Positions 1-10,334 of a stretch of DNA of 32,106 nt are shown here, piece after piece (within the stretch, counting starts at the first letter, position 1; the number at the start of each line of letters is the position of its first letter). The translations under genes were made by a program, and so were the position numbers. The notes under the pieces were generated by a model. That model was not told where the DNA came from, searched no databases, and saw only the letters and a list, made by a program, of their open reading frames with translations. This DNA comes from Bordetella parapertussis (GTDB taxonomy: Bacteria > Pseudomonadota > Gammaproteobacteria > Burkholderiales > Burkholderiaceae_B). The DNA is taken from assembly GCA_945903445.1 (NCBI GenBank), contig CAMDNZ010000036.1, forward strand, positions 1 through 32,106, in the 5' to 3' direction.

Positions 1-61
1 GGACGACCAGCGCGGCACCCAGTAACCACAACCAGCTTGGCAAACGAAAGGGCTTGTTCAC
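1..61 (-). CDS. N-terminal fragment of a membrane protein, third gene of the gtr-like cluster (partial)
   Basis: Directly after the gtrB stop codon the minus strand reads GTG and stays open to the window edge, giving MNKPFRLPSWLWLLGAALVV. A short basic start followed by a hydrophobic stretch is typical of a first membrane segment. In gtrA-gtrB clusters the third gene usually encodes a polytopic glycosyltransferase or another membrane protein that uses the undecaprenyl-phosphate sugar, and that is my inference here. The GTG abuts the TGA with no gap, so the gene is probably translationally coupled. Only about 20 residues are visible, so the family cannot be named. Confidence 0.6.
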   Translation of the reverse strand, partial: MNKPFRLPSWLWLLGAALVV

Positions 62-1075
62 TCAAGCACGCTCCATTGGCAAGACATCGTGGTTCGGTCG
101 GCTTTGCAGCACGTCCCGCACCAGGAACACGGGGCGCTGCTTCGCTTCCATATAAGACTTTCCAACGTACTCACCCAGCAGCCCCATCGTGATCAATTGC
201 ACCCCGCCGAGGAAGGCGATGATGGCGATCAGCGATGGATAGCCTTGCACTATGTCGCCATACAGAACCGTCTTGGCGGCAATGAACAGGCCGTAGAGCA
301 GCCCGAGACCGGCTACCGTCACGCCCGTACCCGAGGCCCAGCGCAAAGGCTTGATCGAGAACGAGGTGATACCCTCCATCGCCAGCCTCATCAAGCCGCC
401 ATAATTCCATTTAGTCTTTCCAGCGGCACGCGGTTTACGTTCATACAGGATGACGGTGGTGGGAAAGCCGATCCACGCGAAGATCCCTTTCATATAGCGC
501 GCGCGCTCGGGCAATTGGAGCAAGGCCTGAACCGCGCGCGCGCTCATTAATCTGAAATCGCCCGTGTCGGCGGGAATCGGCACGTCGCTCAAATGGTTTA
601 GCAGTCGGTAATACAGATGAGCGCTCAGTCGCTTGTGCCACGGATCGCCCTCGCGCGAGCGTCGCCGCATGGTGACGACATCGGCCCCGGCGCGCCACGC
701 GCTGACCATATCCGGAATCAGCTCTGGCGGGTCTTGCAGATCGGCGTCCAGAATCACTGTGGCGGCCCCATCGCAATGCTCGATGCCTGCGGACATGGCG
801 GCCTCCTTGCCAAAGTTTCGGCTCAAGCGAATCACCTTGAGATTCGGATGCGTATAAGACAGGGCGGCCAGATAATCGGCGCTGCCATCGCTGCTACCGT
901 CGTCGACGAAAACGATTTCGTAGGTTAGATCGGTGCCATCCAGCACCGAACGCAGCTTCTCGAAGCAGAGCGGCAGTACCTCCACCTCGTTGTAGACCGG
1001 AATCAGGACGGACAGCGCAGGCCGCTTGACGACTGCCGGATCGGTTGGGAAATGCAAAGCCTGTACGTTAGTCAT
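62..1075 (-). CDS. Family 2 glycosyltransferase, GtrB/polyprenyl-phosphate sugar transferase type
   Basis: This 337-residue protein carries a GT-A fold nucleotide-sugar transferase domain: LSVLIPVYNE near residue 21, VDDGSSDGS near 58, and the metal-binding DAD at 110-112 within ILDADLQDPPEL. Two hydrophobic stretches near the C terminus (roughly residues 250-310) are probable membrane anchors. The architecture matches GtrB, DPM1 and ArnC-like enzymes, which move a sugar from a nucleotide donor to polyprenyl phosphate on the cytoplasmic face of the inner membrane. The start overlaps the gtrA stop by 4 bases (ATGA), and the next gene starts right after its stop, so the three form a tight operon. 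A GtrA-type partner next door favours a lipid-linked sugar used for O-antigen or other envelope glycan modification. The sugar cannot be read from sequence. Confidence 0.9.
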   Translation of the reverse strand: MTNVQALHFPTDPAVVKRPALSVLIPVYNEVEVLPLCFEKLRSVLDGTDLTYEIVFVDDGSSDGSADYLAALSYTHPNLKVIRLSRNFGKEAAMSAGIEHCDGAATVILDADLQDPPELIPDMVSAWRAGADVVTMRRRSREGDPWHKRLSAHLYYRLLNHLSDVPIPADTGDFRLMSARAVQALLQLPERARYMKGIFAWIGFPTTVILYERKPRAAGKTKWNYGGLMRLAMEGITSFSIKPLRWASGTGVTVAGLGLLYGLFIAAKTVLYGDIVQGYPSLIAIIAFLGGVQLITMGLLGEYVGKSYMEAKQRPVFLVRDVLQSRPNHDVLPMERA

Positions 1076-1461
1076 AGGAATACATACCTTTTCAGTACCC
1101 AGTAGTTGCAGCCTGCCAGCAGAAGCGTGGCCAGGACTTGAGAGACATAGACATCGATGGATAGACCCGAGTGCAAAACCCAGAAAAACAAGCTATTGAG
1201 TAGCCAGCACGCCCCCACGCTCGCGGCATAGCGCGGCCCTGCCGAAACATGGCTGGATTGCGAACGAAACGTGAACTGACGCTGGGCCAGATAATTGGCG
1301 ACCGCGCCTGCGCCGGCACCGACGGCAGTGGCGGCGCCAGCGGGCCAGCCACGATCGATCAGCGTGAGCATGATCAGATAATGAAACGCCGTCGCCCCAC
1401 ACCCGCTGATGAGAAAGCGTCCGGCTGTCTGGCTAAGGGCGGCATTGACGATGGCTTGCAT
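1072..1461 (-). CDS. GtrA-family membrane protein (putative lipid-linked sugar flippase)
   Basis: The 129-residue protein has four predicted membrane segments and the GtrA hallmarks: FLISGCGATAFHYLIMLTL at the N terminus, the conserved NYLAQRQFTF after the second helix and NYWVLKRYVF at the C terminus. GtrA-family proteins are thought to flip undecaprenyl-phosphate sugars made by the neighbouring GtrB. It is the first gene of the minus-strand cluster and overlaps gtrB by 4 bases. No convincing Shine-Dalgarno stands clear of the ATG. Instead the start codon is the 3' end of a 14-bp hairpin (separate entry), so initiation may be structurally controlled. Confidence 0.9.
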   Translation of the reverse strand: MQAIVNAALSQTAGRFLISGCGATAFHYLIMLTLIDRGWPAGAATAVGAGAGAVANYLAQRQFTFRSQSSHVSAGPRYAASVGACWLLNSLFFWVLHSGLSIDVYVSQVLATLLLAGCNYWVLKRYVFL

Positions 1462-1498
1462 GATTCGGACTCGCCGATGAAGAAGGCGAGCGAATCAT
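1459..1498 (-). promoter_or_regulatory. Hairpin that encloses the gtrA start codon
   Basis: Outer arms ATGATTCG (1460-1467) and CGAATCAT (1491-1498) pair perfectly over 8 bp, and inner arms CTCGCC (1470-1475) and GGCGAG (1485-1490) add 6 bp. The only interruption is a 2-base bulge at 1468-1469, and the loop is 9 bases. In the minus-strand transcript the gtrA AUG is at the 3' foot of this stem and the usual ribosome-binding zone lies inside it. The pairing is seen directly; translational control is inference. It could instead be a DNA-level operator. Confidence 0.5.
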
Positions 1499-1604
1499 AA
1501 GTCTGCACTTGTCACGAATTCGTCAAGCTTGCGTCGGGCAATTGTCAGGCCAATAAACCTTGCGACGTCGCGCCCAGCAGCACCTTCGCTAATCTCGTCT
1601 TAAA

Positions 1605-1621
1605 CTTATCGAAACGATAAG
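1605..1621. promoter_or_regulatory. Palindrome, 7-bp arms (CTTATCG / CGATAAG)
   Basis: Arms CTTATCG (1605-1611) and CGATAAG (1615-1621) are perfect inverted repeats with AAA between them. The sequence lies 10 bases from a longer palindrome in a non-coding divergent intergenic region. Its size and symmetry fit a dimeric repressor or activator site. No regulator gene adjoins it, so the cognate protein is unknown. A structured RNA is a less likely alternative because no U-tract follows. Confidence 0.45.
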
Positions 1622-1631
1622 GTTGAGGCTT

Positions 1632-1654
1632 ATTCTTGTCATCATGACAAGAAT
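1632..1654. promoter_or_regulatory. Perfect 11-bp-arm palindrome (operator-like)
   Basis: ATTCTTGTCAT (1632-1642) and ATGACAAGAAT (1644-1654) are exact reverse complements around one central C. A 23-bp nearly gapless palindrome in AT-richer non-coding DNA is unlikely by chance and resembles operators of helix-turn-helix dimers, with a TTGTC / GACAA core. It sits about 170 bases upstream of gtrA on the minus strand and about 500 bases upstream of icd, so the gtr cluster is the nearer target. The regulator family is not identifiable from the site. Confidence 0.55.
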
Positions 1655-2040
1655 GGATTGACGCCGTACCGCCTCGGTAGTTGCCCGGCCTAGCGTGCGT
1701 CACCACCTCAATTTGAATTCTTTCACGTCGTCATGGCAGAAGACGGGGGCTTTGCAGACCCATAAAGCCCGCAGCCGAACACGATACGCGTCGCCAGGCT
1801 GCGTCAAACCACTCTTGAATGGCGCGGGTGTACGCCTGCCGGCGAACCCGGCACCCATCATGGGCGGTATGACGCATAACGGCACGACAACGGTTGCTAT
1901 CCCCACCGCCAGGGCCTGCGACCATCAAGCGCCTTCGCGCGATGAGCCAGAGGCTGCGCCATGCCGCCCAGTGCCCGGCATCGAATCATGCACACTACCC
2001 GACGTTCCAGCGATTACTCGGCATGGCAGCGAAGAATCGT

Positions 2041-2106
2041 TTGAAACATGACATCTCATCGAGATAAGCTATAAGACATAAGACTTGCCTGCCTTGTGCG
2101 TACAAT
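2041..2106 (+). promoter_or_regulatory. Candidate icd promoter region
   Basis: TTGAAA (2041-2046) followed after 18 bases by TAAGCT (2065-2070) is one possible sigma-70 pair. TACAAT at 2101-2106 is a better -10 hexamer, 46 bases before the icd ATG, but it has no good -35 at standard spacing. A short ATCTC/GAGAT hairpin lies at 2053-2065. Which element is used cannot be decided by reading. Confidence 0.35.
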
Positions 2107-2152
2107 GAGGGGGCAAGACTCGCCCACTGACTTCAGAAAGGTACCGAGGACC

Positions 2153-4381
<2,229 letters not shown>

Positions 4382-4411
4382 TACGACGGGAGCTCGAGCC
4401 ACGTCGAGTCA

Positions 4412-4430
4412 TGCCTGCGGGTCGCGCAGG
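4412..4430 (+). other. Small hairpin behind icd
   Basis: GCCTGCG and CGCAGGC form a 7-bp stem with a GGTCG loop about 30 bases after the icd stop. No T-run follows, so by itself it is not an intrinsic terminator. It may stabilise the 3' end of the mRNA. Confidence 0.3.
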
Positions 4431-4508
4431 CAACTCGCGCTGGGGCCGGTAAGTGGTGACTTTTAAATAGCGACATCTACTCGTCGGTTTCAGCGGTGGT
4501 ACGAAAAC

Positions 4509-4545
4509 ATAAGGCCCTGATCGATATAACGAATCAGGGCCTTAT
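4509..4545. terminator. Intrinsic terminator between icd and lysP (probably bidirectional)
   Basis: ATAAGGCCCTGAT (4509-4521) and ATCAGGGCCTTAT (4533-4545) form a perfect 13-bp stem with an 11-base loop, followed by a T-rich TTATTCATTT. On the opposite strand the flank reads GTTTTCG. It stands between the ends of convergent icd and lysP and can serve both. Confidence 0.85.
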
Positions 4546-4633
4546 TCATTTGGCATACGCCCGGTAGTCTGTTTGTTTGAACAAACGCCTGAGGCTGACC
4601 ACCCTCGGTCAGGCCGGCCACAATGCCCGTGCT

Positions 4634-6127
4634 TCAAAAATCAGCTTTCTTGCGACGCAGGATCGGGAACGTCATCTCGGAATACTTTACGATACGACCA
4701 CCGCGCATCACGCGATAGCCCAGCCAGATCGCCAAAAACAAGGGAATCCCAAGATAAGTCGCGACCACCCCGGCCCAGTCGATTTCTTCCTGCAAAAAGG
4801 CCTGGTAGTTTTGACCCAGGGTAATCGCCAAACGCACCGTAAATGCAAACAACGATCCAAACGGAAAATAAGGCGATACATAGGGCAGTTCGTCGAGCAA
4901 CTGGCCTTGCGCGACATAGCCTTTACGGAATCGATAATGGCTGACGGCGATGCCTAACCAGGAAATAAATCCGGTCATCCCCGCCGCGTTGAGCAACCAG
5001 ATGTATACAACTTGAGGGCTATATAGGAAAGTCAAAAAGCACATAGCCGCCACGATCGTGGTGACGATCAAAGCCGCGAGCGGCACGCCGCGCGAGCTGA
5101 CTTTCAAAAATAACTTAGGCGCCATGCCGTCTCGCGCGAGGCTCCACAGCATGCGGGTCGAGGCATACATGGCCGAATTACCGGCAGACAGTACGGAAGT
5201 GAGCACAACGGCATTCATGACCGCGGCTGCGGCCAACAGACCGGCCTGATCGAAAATAAGCGCGAATGGGCTGATGCTGACGTCGTTCACACCGGTGCGC
5301 AGCAGTCTGGGATCGGTATAGGGGATCAGCAGCCCGATCACCAGAATGGCCAGGATGTAGAACAAAAGGATGCGCCAGAACACCTGCCGAATGGCGCGCG
5401 GGATGGTGCGCCGCGGGTTTTCAGATTCGCCGGCCGCGACGCCGACCAGTTCGGTGCCCTGGAAAGCGAAGCCCACCATCATGGCCACACCGACCAGCGC
5501 AGCGAACCCGCCCGCAAAAGGCGCTTCGCCAATCGTCCAGTTATGCCAACCGCCGGCCTCGCCGCCCTGGATAATGCCCAGCAGCATCAGCACGCCGGTA
5601 CCGATGAAAACGATTACCGTGACGACTTTGATCAAGGCGAACCAATACTCGGCCTCTCCGAAAACCCGTGTCGACAGCGCGTTGAGCGAAAAAGTCAGCG
5701 TCAGAAAGCCCGCGCTCCAAATCCAGCCGGGGACGTCTGGAAACCAATAAGCCATGACCAGCTGGGCCGCCACTAGATCGACGGCAACGGTAATCGCCCA
5801 GTTGTACCAATAGTTCCAACCGAGCGCAAAACCGTATCCCGGATCGACATACATCGCGCCGTAAGTCGAGAAGCTGCCAGAAACCGGCATGGCCGTGGCC
5901 ATCTCGCCTAGGCTAGTCATCAAAAAATAGACCATCAGCCCGACGACGGCATACACCAGCAACGCGCCGCCCGGCCCCGCTTGAGCGATAGTCGCCCCGG
6001 AAGCCAAAAACAAACCGGTACCGATAGCACCACCGATCGCGATCATGCTGACGTGCCGCGCCTTCAAGACCCGGCGCAAACCGCCGTTAGCCTCGCCGTC
6101 CACGGGTTCAGCGATCGTTTGACTCAT
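4634..6127 (-). CDS. lysP: Lysine-specific permease, APC superfamily
   Basis: This 497-residue inner-membrane protein with about 12 membrane segments follows E. coli LysP closely along its length. Shared blocks include LRRVLKARHVSMIAIGGAIG, SGATIAQAGPGGALL, FALGWNYWYNWAITVAVDLV, WTIGEAPFAGGFAALVGVAM, FQGTELVGVAAGESE and AGNSAMYASTRMLW. It should import L-lysine by proton symport. The open frame runs further upstream to 6316, but that part is not permease-like. ATG 6127 has AGGAG 7 bases upstream, whereas an ATG two codons earlier would be almost on top of that site. It converges with icd and diverges from opgG. No lysine riboswitch or leader peptide is visible upstream. Confidence 0.93.
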   Translation of the reverse strand: MSQTIAEPVDGEANGGLRRVLKARHVSMIAIGGAIGTGLFLASGATIAQAGPGGALLVYAVVGLMVYFLMTSLGEMATAMPVSGSFSTYGAMYVDPGYGFALGWNYWYNWAITVAVDLVAAQLVMAYWFPDVPGWIWSAGFLTLTFSLNALSTRVFGEAEYWFALIKVVTVIVFIGTGVLMLLGIIQGGEAGGWHNWTIGEAPFAGGFAALVGVAMMVGFAFQGTELVGVAAGESENPRRTIPRAIRQVFWRILLFYILAILVIGLLIPYTDPRLLRTGVNDVSISPFALIFDQAGLLAAAAVMNAVVLTSVLSAGNSAMYASTRMLWSLARDGMAPKLFLKVSSRGVPLAALIVTTIVAAMCFLTFLYSPQVVYIWLLNAAGMTGFISWLGIAVSHYRFRKGYVAQGQLLDELPYVSPYFPFGSLFAFTVRLAITLGQNYQAFLQEEIDWAGVVATYLGIPLFLAIWLGYRVMRGGRIVKYSEMTFPILRRKKADF

Positions 6128-6134
6128 CCTCATA

Positions 6135-6139
6135 CTCCT
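6135..6139 (-). promoter_or_regulatory. Ribosome-binding site that fixes the lysP start
   Basis: Minus-strand AGGAG ends 7 bases before ATG 6127. The alternative ATG at 6133 is only one base away from it, too close for initiation. Confidence 0.7.
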
Positions 6140-6423
6140 GTCGTGTTTAGCGGTAATGCCTGAGGCCGAACGGGCAGTCATTATGAGGCCCGGACACCGG
6201 CACCTGAGCAATCGGCATTTACGCGACCGCTGTTCCAGCAAAATAGCGCGCTGCGGCAGACCCGATGTGTGGTGAGAAACCCACGGCCCAAATTGACTCG
6301 GCACATACAGATACATACCTGGCCGAACAGTTGCGAATACAGCACTGCCCTATGTAAAAATGCACAGCATTGACCTGTCGCTGCGGGCGGCGGGATTCTC
6401 AACCTAAAACAAATGGATGGCGC
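6140..6423. other. Divergent intergenic region lysP / opgG
   Basis: About 280 bases separate the two starts. For opgG a weak sigma-70-like pair is visible: TTGCGA at 6331-6336, then 18 bases, then TAAAAA at 6355-6360 (4 of 6 matches each). No strong palindrome, riboswitch-like fold or terminator stands out. The open frames that run into this stretch from either gene look like untranslated extensions. Confidence 0.3.
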
Positions 6424-8010
6424 ATGGTTGGATTTGCAGGTAGTGGACGACGCGGCCGAGGCGCGCGCGCTTTTTTTTGCATTGCAGCGTTGACGGTCTC
6501 TCTGGCCCCGACATTGGGATATGCGTTTGGCTTCCAGGAAGTCGCCCAGTCGGCTGAGGCGCTGGCGAAGAAGAATTACGAAGCGCCCAAGTCGAATCTG
6601 CCCGAAGTGTTCTCCAGCATGAAGTACGCGGATTATCAGCAAGTGCGCTTCCGCCCCGACCATGCCTATTGGAAAGACCACGGCTCGCGCTTTACCTTGC
6701 GCTTTTATCACCAAGGCATGCACTTCAACACGCCGATCAAGATCAACGAGATCAAAGGCAAGAACGTCGAAGAGATCAAGTTCAATGCCGAGATGTTCGA
6801 CTATGGCGACTTGAAGATCGACGGCGCGGCAGTCGAAAAGCTCGGCTTCGCCGGCTTTAAAGTCTTGTACCCGGTCAACAGCGAGAGAAAGCCGGAAGAC
6901 GAATTGGCCACGTTTCTGGGTGCCAGCTACTTTCGCGTGATTGGCAAGGGTCAGGTCTATGGCTTGTCCGCACGTGGCCTGGCGATCGATACCGCCTTGC
7001 CCTCGGGCGAAGAATTCCCGGCATTCAAGGAATTCTGGATCGAACATCCCCAGCCCAAAAGCAAGAACCTGGTGATCTATGCGCTGTTGGATTCGCCGCG
7101 CGCCGCCGGTGCGTATCAGTTCACCATCAAGACCGGCGAAGAAATCATGGTCGATGTGAAGTCGCGCGTTTTCATGCGCGACGGCGTGGGCCGTCTGGGC
7201 ATCGCACCGCTGACCAGCATGTATTTGTACGGCTCGAACCAGCCGTGGTCGCAACCCAACTATCGTCCTCGTCTGCATGACTCCGACGGTCTGGCCATGC
7301 ACGCTGCCAATGGCGAGTGGATCTGGCGTCCGTTGAACAATCCACGCCGTTTGGCCGTCAGCGCCTTTAGCATGGAAAACCCGCGTGGCTTCGGCCTGTT
7401 GCAACGCGAGCGCGAGTTCCATCAATACGAGGACTTGGACGATCACTACGAGCAGCGTCCCAGCCTATGGATCGAACCCCAGGGCGATTGGGGCAAGGGT
7501 AGCGTTCAACTGGTGGAGATTCCGACCGGAGACGAAACCAACGACAACATCGTGGCGTTCTGGGTGCCCGAGTCGGTGCCCGAGCGCGGCAAACCGCTAG
7601 ATCTCGAATACAGCATGCGTTGGACGCTGAACAACCGTTTGGCCCACAACTCCGATCAAGCCTGGGTGATGCAGACGCGGCGCTCGCGTGACGAGAACAA
7701 GGGTCCCGATCTGATCCGTCGTTGGGATGGCAGCATTACCTACATCATCGACTTCGTTGGCCCTTCGCTCGAAGATCTCGAGCCCGAAGACGTGCTGCAA
7801 GCCTCGGTGTCGGCCGACGACAACGGCGAAATCGTCGAGTCCAGCATCCGGCCCAACAAGATCACCGGTGGCCAGCGCCTGACCCTAAAGGTCAAAGTGA
7901 AGGACAATGAAAAACCCGTCGAGCTGCGCGCCGCGCTCAAGAGCGGTGAGACGGTTCTGACCGAAACCTGGTTGTATCGAGTGCCTTCGCATGCCAATCC
8001 TAAAGAGTAA
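6424..8010 (+). CDS. opgG: Glucans biosynthesis protein G (periplasmic)
   Basis: OpgG (MdoG) acts in the periplasm with OpgH to make osmoregulated periplasmic glucans, and is thought to release or branch the beta-1,2-glucan backbone. I start at ATG 6424 because it gives a sound signal peptide: a basic n-region with GRRGRGAR, a hydrophobic AFFCIAALTVSLAP, and a likely cleavage after GYA before FGFQEV. In-frame sequence upstream to 6370 is Arg/Cys-rich and lacks a Shine-Dalgarno. The 528 residues match the family length of about 510-530. Typical blocks are PEVFSSMKYADYQQVRF, LGASYFRVIGKGQVYGLSAR, and LTSMYLYGSNQPW with the following DSDGL. It overlaps opgH by 20 bases, so the two are co-translated. 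A 421-codon antisense reading is a shadow. Confidence 0.94.
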   Translation: MVGFAGSGRRGRGARAFFCIAALTVSLAPTLGYAFGFQEVAQSAEALAKKNYEAPKSNLPEVFSSMKYADYQQVRFRPDHAYWKDHGSRFTLRFYHQGMHFNTPIKINEIKGKNVEEIKFNAEMFDYGDLKIDGAAVEKLGFAGFKVLYPVNSERKPEDELATFLGASYFRVIGKGQVYGLSARGLAIDTALPSGEEFPAFKEFWIEHPQPKSKNLVIYALLDSPRAAGAYQFTIKTGEEIMVDVKSRVFMRDGVGRLGIAPLTSMYLYGSNQPWSQPNYRPRLHDSDGLAMHAANGEWIWRPLNNPRRLAVSAFSMENPRGFGLLQREREFHQYEDLDDHYEQRPSLWIEPQGDWGKGSVQLVEIPTGDETNDNIVAFWVPESVPERGKPLDLEYSMRWTLNNRLAHNSDQAWVMQTRRSRDENKGPDLIRRWDGSITYIIDFVGPSLEDLEPEDVLQASVSADDNGEIVESSIRPNKITGGQRLTLKVKVKDNEKPVELRAALKSGETVLTETWLYRVPSHANPKE

Positions 8011-10240
8011 TACCGGCGCGCTCGATGGCGCTCCGCTGGAGTACCCGGGCGAGGACGACGTCTTTTTGAAGACCGCACCGCCGCACACGCGTACGCCCAT
8101 GTCGCCCGAGCCGTGGAACACCAACCCGGTGGTCCGTGGCTGGCGGCGTCTGCGGGCCGGTGCCAAGCGTTCGCGTTACGAGGACAGCCCCGACCACAAT
8201 CGCGAAAGCGCGTGGCGGATGGCGGGCAGCCGCCGGCGGCTGTGCTTGTTAGTCGCGGTGTCGGTGCAAACTGTCATTGCCACCTACTACATGCGTTCGG
8301 TCTTGCCATACCAGGGCGGTCAAGTGCTCGAACTGGCGATTCTGGCTTTGTTCGCCTTGCTGTTCCTGTGGGTGTCGGCGGGCTTCTGGACCGCCATGAT
8401 GGGCTTTCTGCAGTTGTTGATCGGCCGCGACCGGTTCTCGATTTCAGCGCGCAGCGTGGAAGACGGCCCAATCGACGCTTCGGCGCGAACGGCTATCGTC
8501 ATGCCGATCTGCAACGAGGACGTGAACCGGGTATTCGCAGGTTTACGGGCAAGCTTCGAATCGATCGCACGCACCGACGTTGCCGATCGCTTCGATGTCT
8601 TTATCCTGAGCGACAGCTACAAGGCCGACATCTGCGTGTCGGAGCAACGCGCCTGGGTCGATCTGTGCAACGCGGTTGGGGGGTGGGGCAAGATCTTCTA
8701 TCGGTTGCGCCGCCGTCGCGTCAAACGCAAAAGCGGCAACCTCGACGACTTCTGCCGCCGCTGGGGATCGCAATACAAGTACATGGTGGTGCTGGATGCC
8801 GATAGCGTGATGTCGGGCGAAGGCTTGAAGCGCCTGGTGCGCCTGATGGAAGCCAGTCCCGATGCCGGCATCATCCAAAGCGCGCCGATGGCCACCGGCA
8901 TGGACACTCTGTATGCGCGGATTCAGCAGTTCTCTTCTCGCGTATATGGACCGCTCTTCACTGCCGGCATGCACTTCTGGCAATTGGGCGAGTCGCACTA
9001 CTGGGGGCATAACGCCATCATTAGGCTCGAACCCTTCATGCGCCATTGCGTGTTGGCGCCGTTGCCGGGTCGAGGTTCGTTTTCCGGCCACATCATGTCG
9101 CACGACTTCGTCGAAGCGGCCTTGATGCGGCGCGCCGGATATGGCGTGTGGATCGCCTACGACTTACCCGGATCGTTCGAAGAGCTGCCACCTAACCTGC
9201 TCGAAGAACTGCAACGGGATCAGCGCTGGTGCCACGGCAATCTAATGAATTTTCGGCTGTTCTTGGTGAAGGGATTCAACCCCGTTCACCGAGCCGTGTT
9301 CTTGACCGGCGTCATGTCGTATTTGTCGGCGCCGCTGTGGTTCTTGTTCCTGGTGTTGTCTACCGCCCTACTCGCGGTACACACGCTGACGGAACCCACA
9401 TACTTCACGCAGCCCAATCAGTTGTTCCCGATCTGGCCGCGCTGGAACCCAACGCACGCCATCGCCTTGTTCTCGACCACCGCCATACTGCTGTTCTTGC
9501 CCAAGGTGTTGAGCATTATTCTGATCTGGACGCGCCCCACCAAAGAAACTCGGCTGTTCGGTGGCCGTCGTCGGCTGACTCACAGCATGGTGTTGGAAGT
9601 GATGTTCTCGATGCTGTTGGCGCCGGTTCGGATGATCTTTCACACGCGCTTCGTGCTGGCTGCTTTTTTGGGATGGGCAGCGAAGTGGATTTCGCCTTCG
9701 CGCGACAACGACGAGACGACTTGGGGCGATGCCGTACGTCGTCACGGCTCGCAAACGATGCTGGGTTTGCTGTGGGGCGGCCTGGTAGCGTGGCTCGATC
9801 CGCTGTTCTTGATATGGATGGCCCCGATCCTGCTGTCTTTGTTGTTGATCATTCCACTGTCGGTGTATTCGAGCCGGGTCGATTTGGGTCGCCGCAGCTA
9901 TCTGGCACGCCTGTTCCGGATTCCCGAAGAGACGCAACCGCCGACCGAATTGCAGGCGACTCGCCAGTACGTTGCGATTGCGCGCCAGTCGCCGCGCCCG
10001 GGCTTTGCGGATGCGTTGCTAGACGTCGATACGCACGTGTTGGCGCGCGCCATGGGGCGTGCCCGTCATGGCGATAGCCCCGTCATCGAACGCGGTCGCG
10101 ACGCCTTGGTGGCGCAGGCGAAGGCGGCGGGTCTGGACAAGATGTCCGAACCCTTGAAGCTGCGCGTGCTGCACGACCCGGTCGTATTGGGACGAGTGCG
10201 TGCGGCGCTGGTCGAACCTACTTCATCAATGCCGTCCTAA
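7991..10240 (+). CDS. opgH: Glucans biosynthesis glucosyltransferase H
   Basis: OpgH (MdoH) is an inner-membrane processive GT2 enzyme that polymerises the beta-1,2-glucan backbone from UDP-glucose. The 749 residues show two membrane segments at about 83-103 and 115-143, then the catalytic domain with the DAD at 269-271 (VVLDADSVM), the HD of SHDFVEA near 371 and the QRDQRW signature at 408-413. Several more membrane segments follow between about 430 and 650. The family-typical MPICNEDVNRVFAGLRA lies at about 171. The N-terminal cytoplasmic part is shorter than in E. coli OpgH (847 residues). ATG 7991 lies inside the end of opgG, giving translational coupling. A terminator follows. Confidence 0.95.
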   Translation: MPILKSNTGALDGAPLEYPGEDDVFLKTAPPHTRTPMSPEPWNTNPVVRGWRRLRAGAKRSRYEDSPDHNRESAWRMAGSRRRLCLLVAVSVQTVIATYYMRSVLPYQGGQVLELAILALFALLFLWVSAGFWTAMMGFLQLLIGRDRFSISARSVEDGPIDASARTAIVMPICNEDVNRVFAGLRASFESIARTDVADRFDVFILSDSYKADICVSEQRAWVDLCNAVGGWGKIFYRLRRRRVKRKSGNLDDFCRRWGSQYKYMVVLDADSVMSGEGLKRLVRLMEASPDAGIIQSAPMATGMDTLYARIQQFSSRVYGPLFTAGMHFWQLGESHYWGHNAIIRLEPFMRHCVLAPLPGRGSFSGHIMSHDFVEAALMRRAGYGVWIAYDLPGSFEELPPNLLEELQRDQRWCHGNLMNFRLFLVKGFNPVHRAVFLTGVMSYLSAPLWFLFLVLSTALLAVHTLTEPTYFTQPNQLFPIWPRWNPTHAIALFSTTAILLFLPKVLSIILIWTRPTKETRLFGGRRRLTHSMVLEVMFSMLLAPVRMIFHTRFVLAAFLGWAAKWISPSRDNDETTWGDAVRRHGSQTMLGLLWGGLVAWLDPLFLIWMAPILLSLLLIIPLSVYSSRVDLGRRSYLARLFRIPEETQPPTELQATRQYVAIARQSPRPGFADALLDVDTHVLARAMGRARHGDSPVIERGRDALVAQAKAAGLDKMSEPLKLRVLHDPVVLGRVRAALVEPTSSMPS

Positions 10241-10278
10241 GTTGGCGCATCTTCGACGGTGCAGTACCGATGACTGAG

Positions 10279-10315
10279 GCCTGAGTTCGAATTACCACAG
10301 AACTCAGGCTTTTTT
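10279..10315 (+). terminator. Intrinsic terminator of the opgGH operon
   Basis: GCCTGAGTTC (10279-10288) pairs perfectly with GAACTCAGGC (10300-10309), an 10-bp stem with an 11-base loop, and six T follow directly at 10310-10315. It lies about 40 bases behind the opgH stop. Confidence 0.92.
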
Positions 10316-10334
10316 GCGCATATGGTCGATTAGT

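Larger units (their letters stand above)
1499..2095. other. Gene-poor interval between gtrA and icd
   Basis: About 600 bases hold no convincing gene. The longest plus-strand reading (GTG at 1695, 118 codons) and the minus-strand readings across it have no ribosome-binding site, no recognisable family and mutually overlapping frames. The 5' part holds a palindromic ACGAATTCGT near 1516 and the two strong palindromes listed separately. The 3' part holds the icd promoter region. Both neighbouring transcription units start here, divergently. A small RNA gene cannot be excluded, but I see no promoter-plus-terminator pair that defines one. Confidence 0.5.

Noticed and set aside
1695..2051. 118-codon GTG-initiated frame in the gtrA-icd gap
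   Set aside because: No ribosome-binding site, no family similarity by eye, and competing frames on the other strand; a real small gene cannot be fully excluded.
6181..7446. 421-codon open frame antisense to opgG
   Set aside because: It is the complement of a high-GC gene with strong signal-peptide and family evidence; the translation has no recognisable domain or ribosome-binding site.
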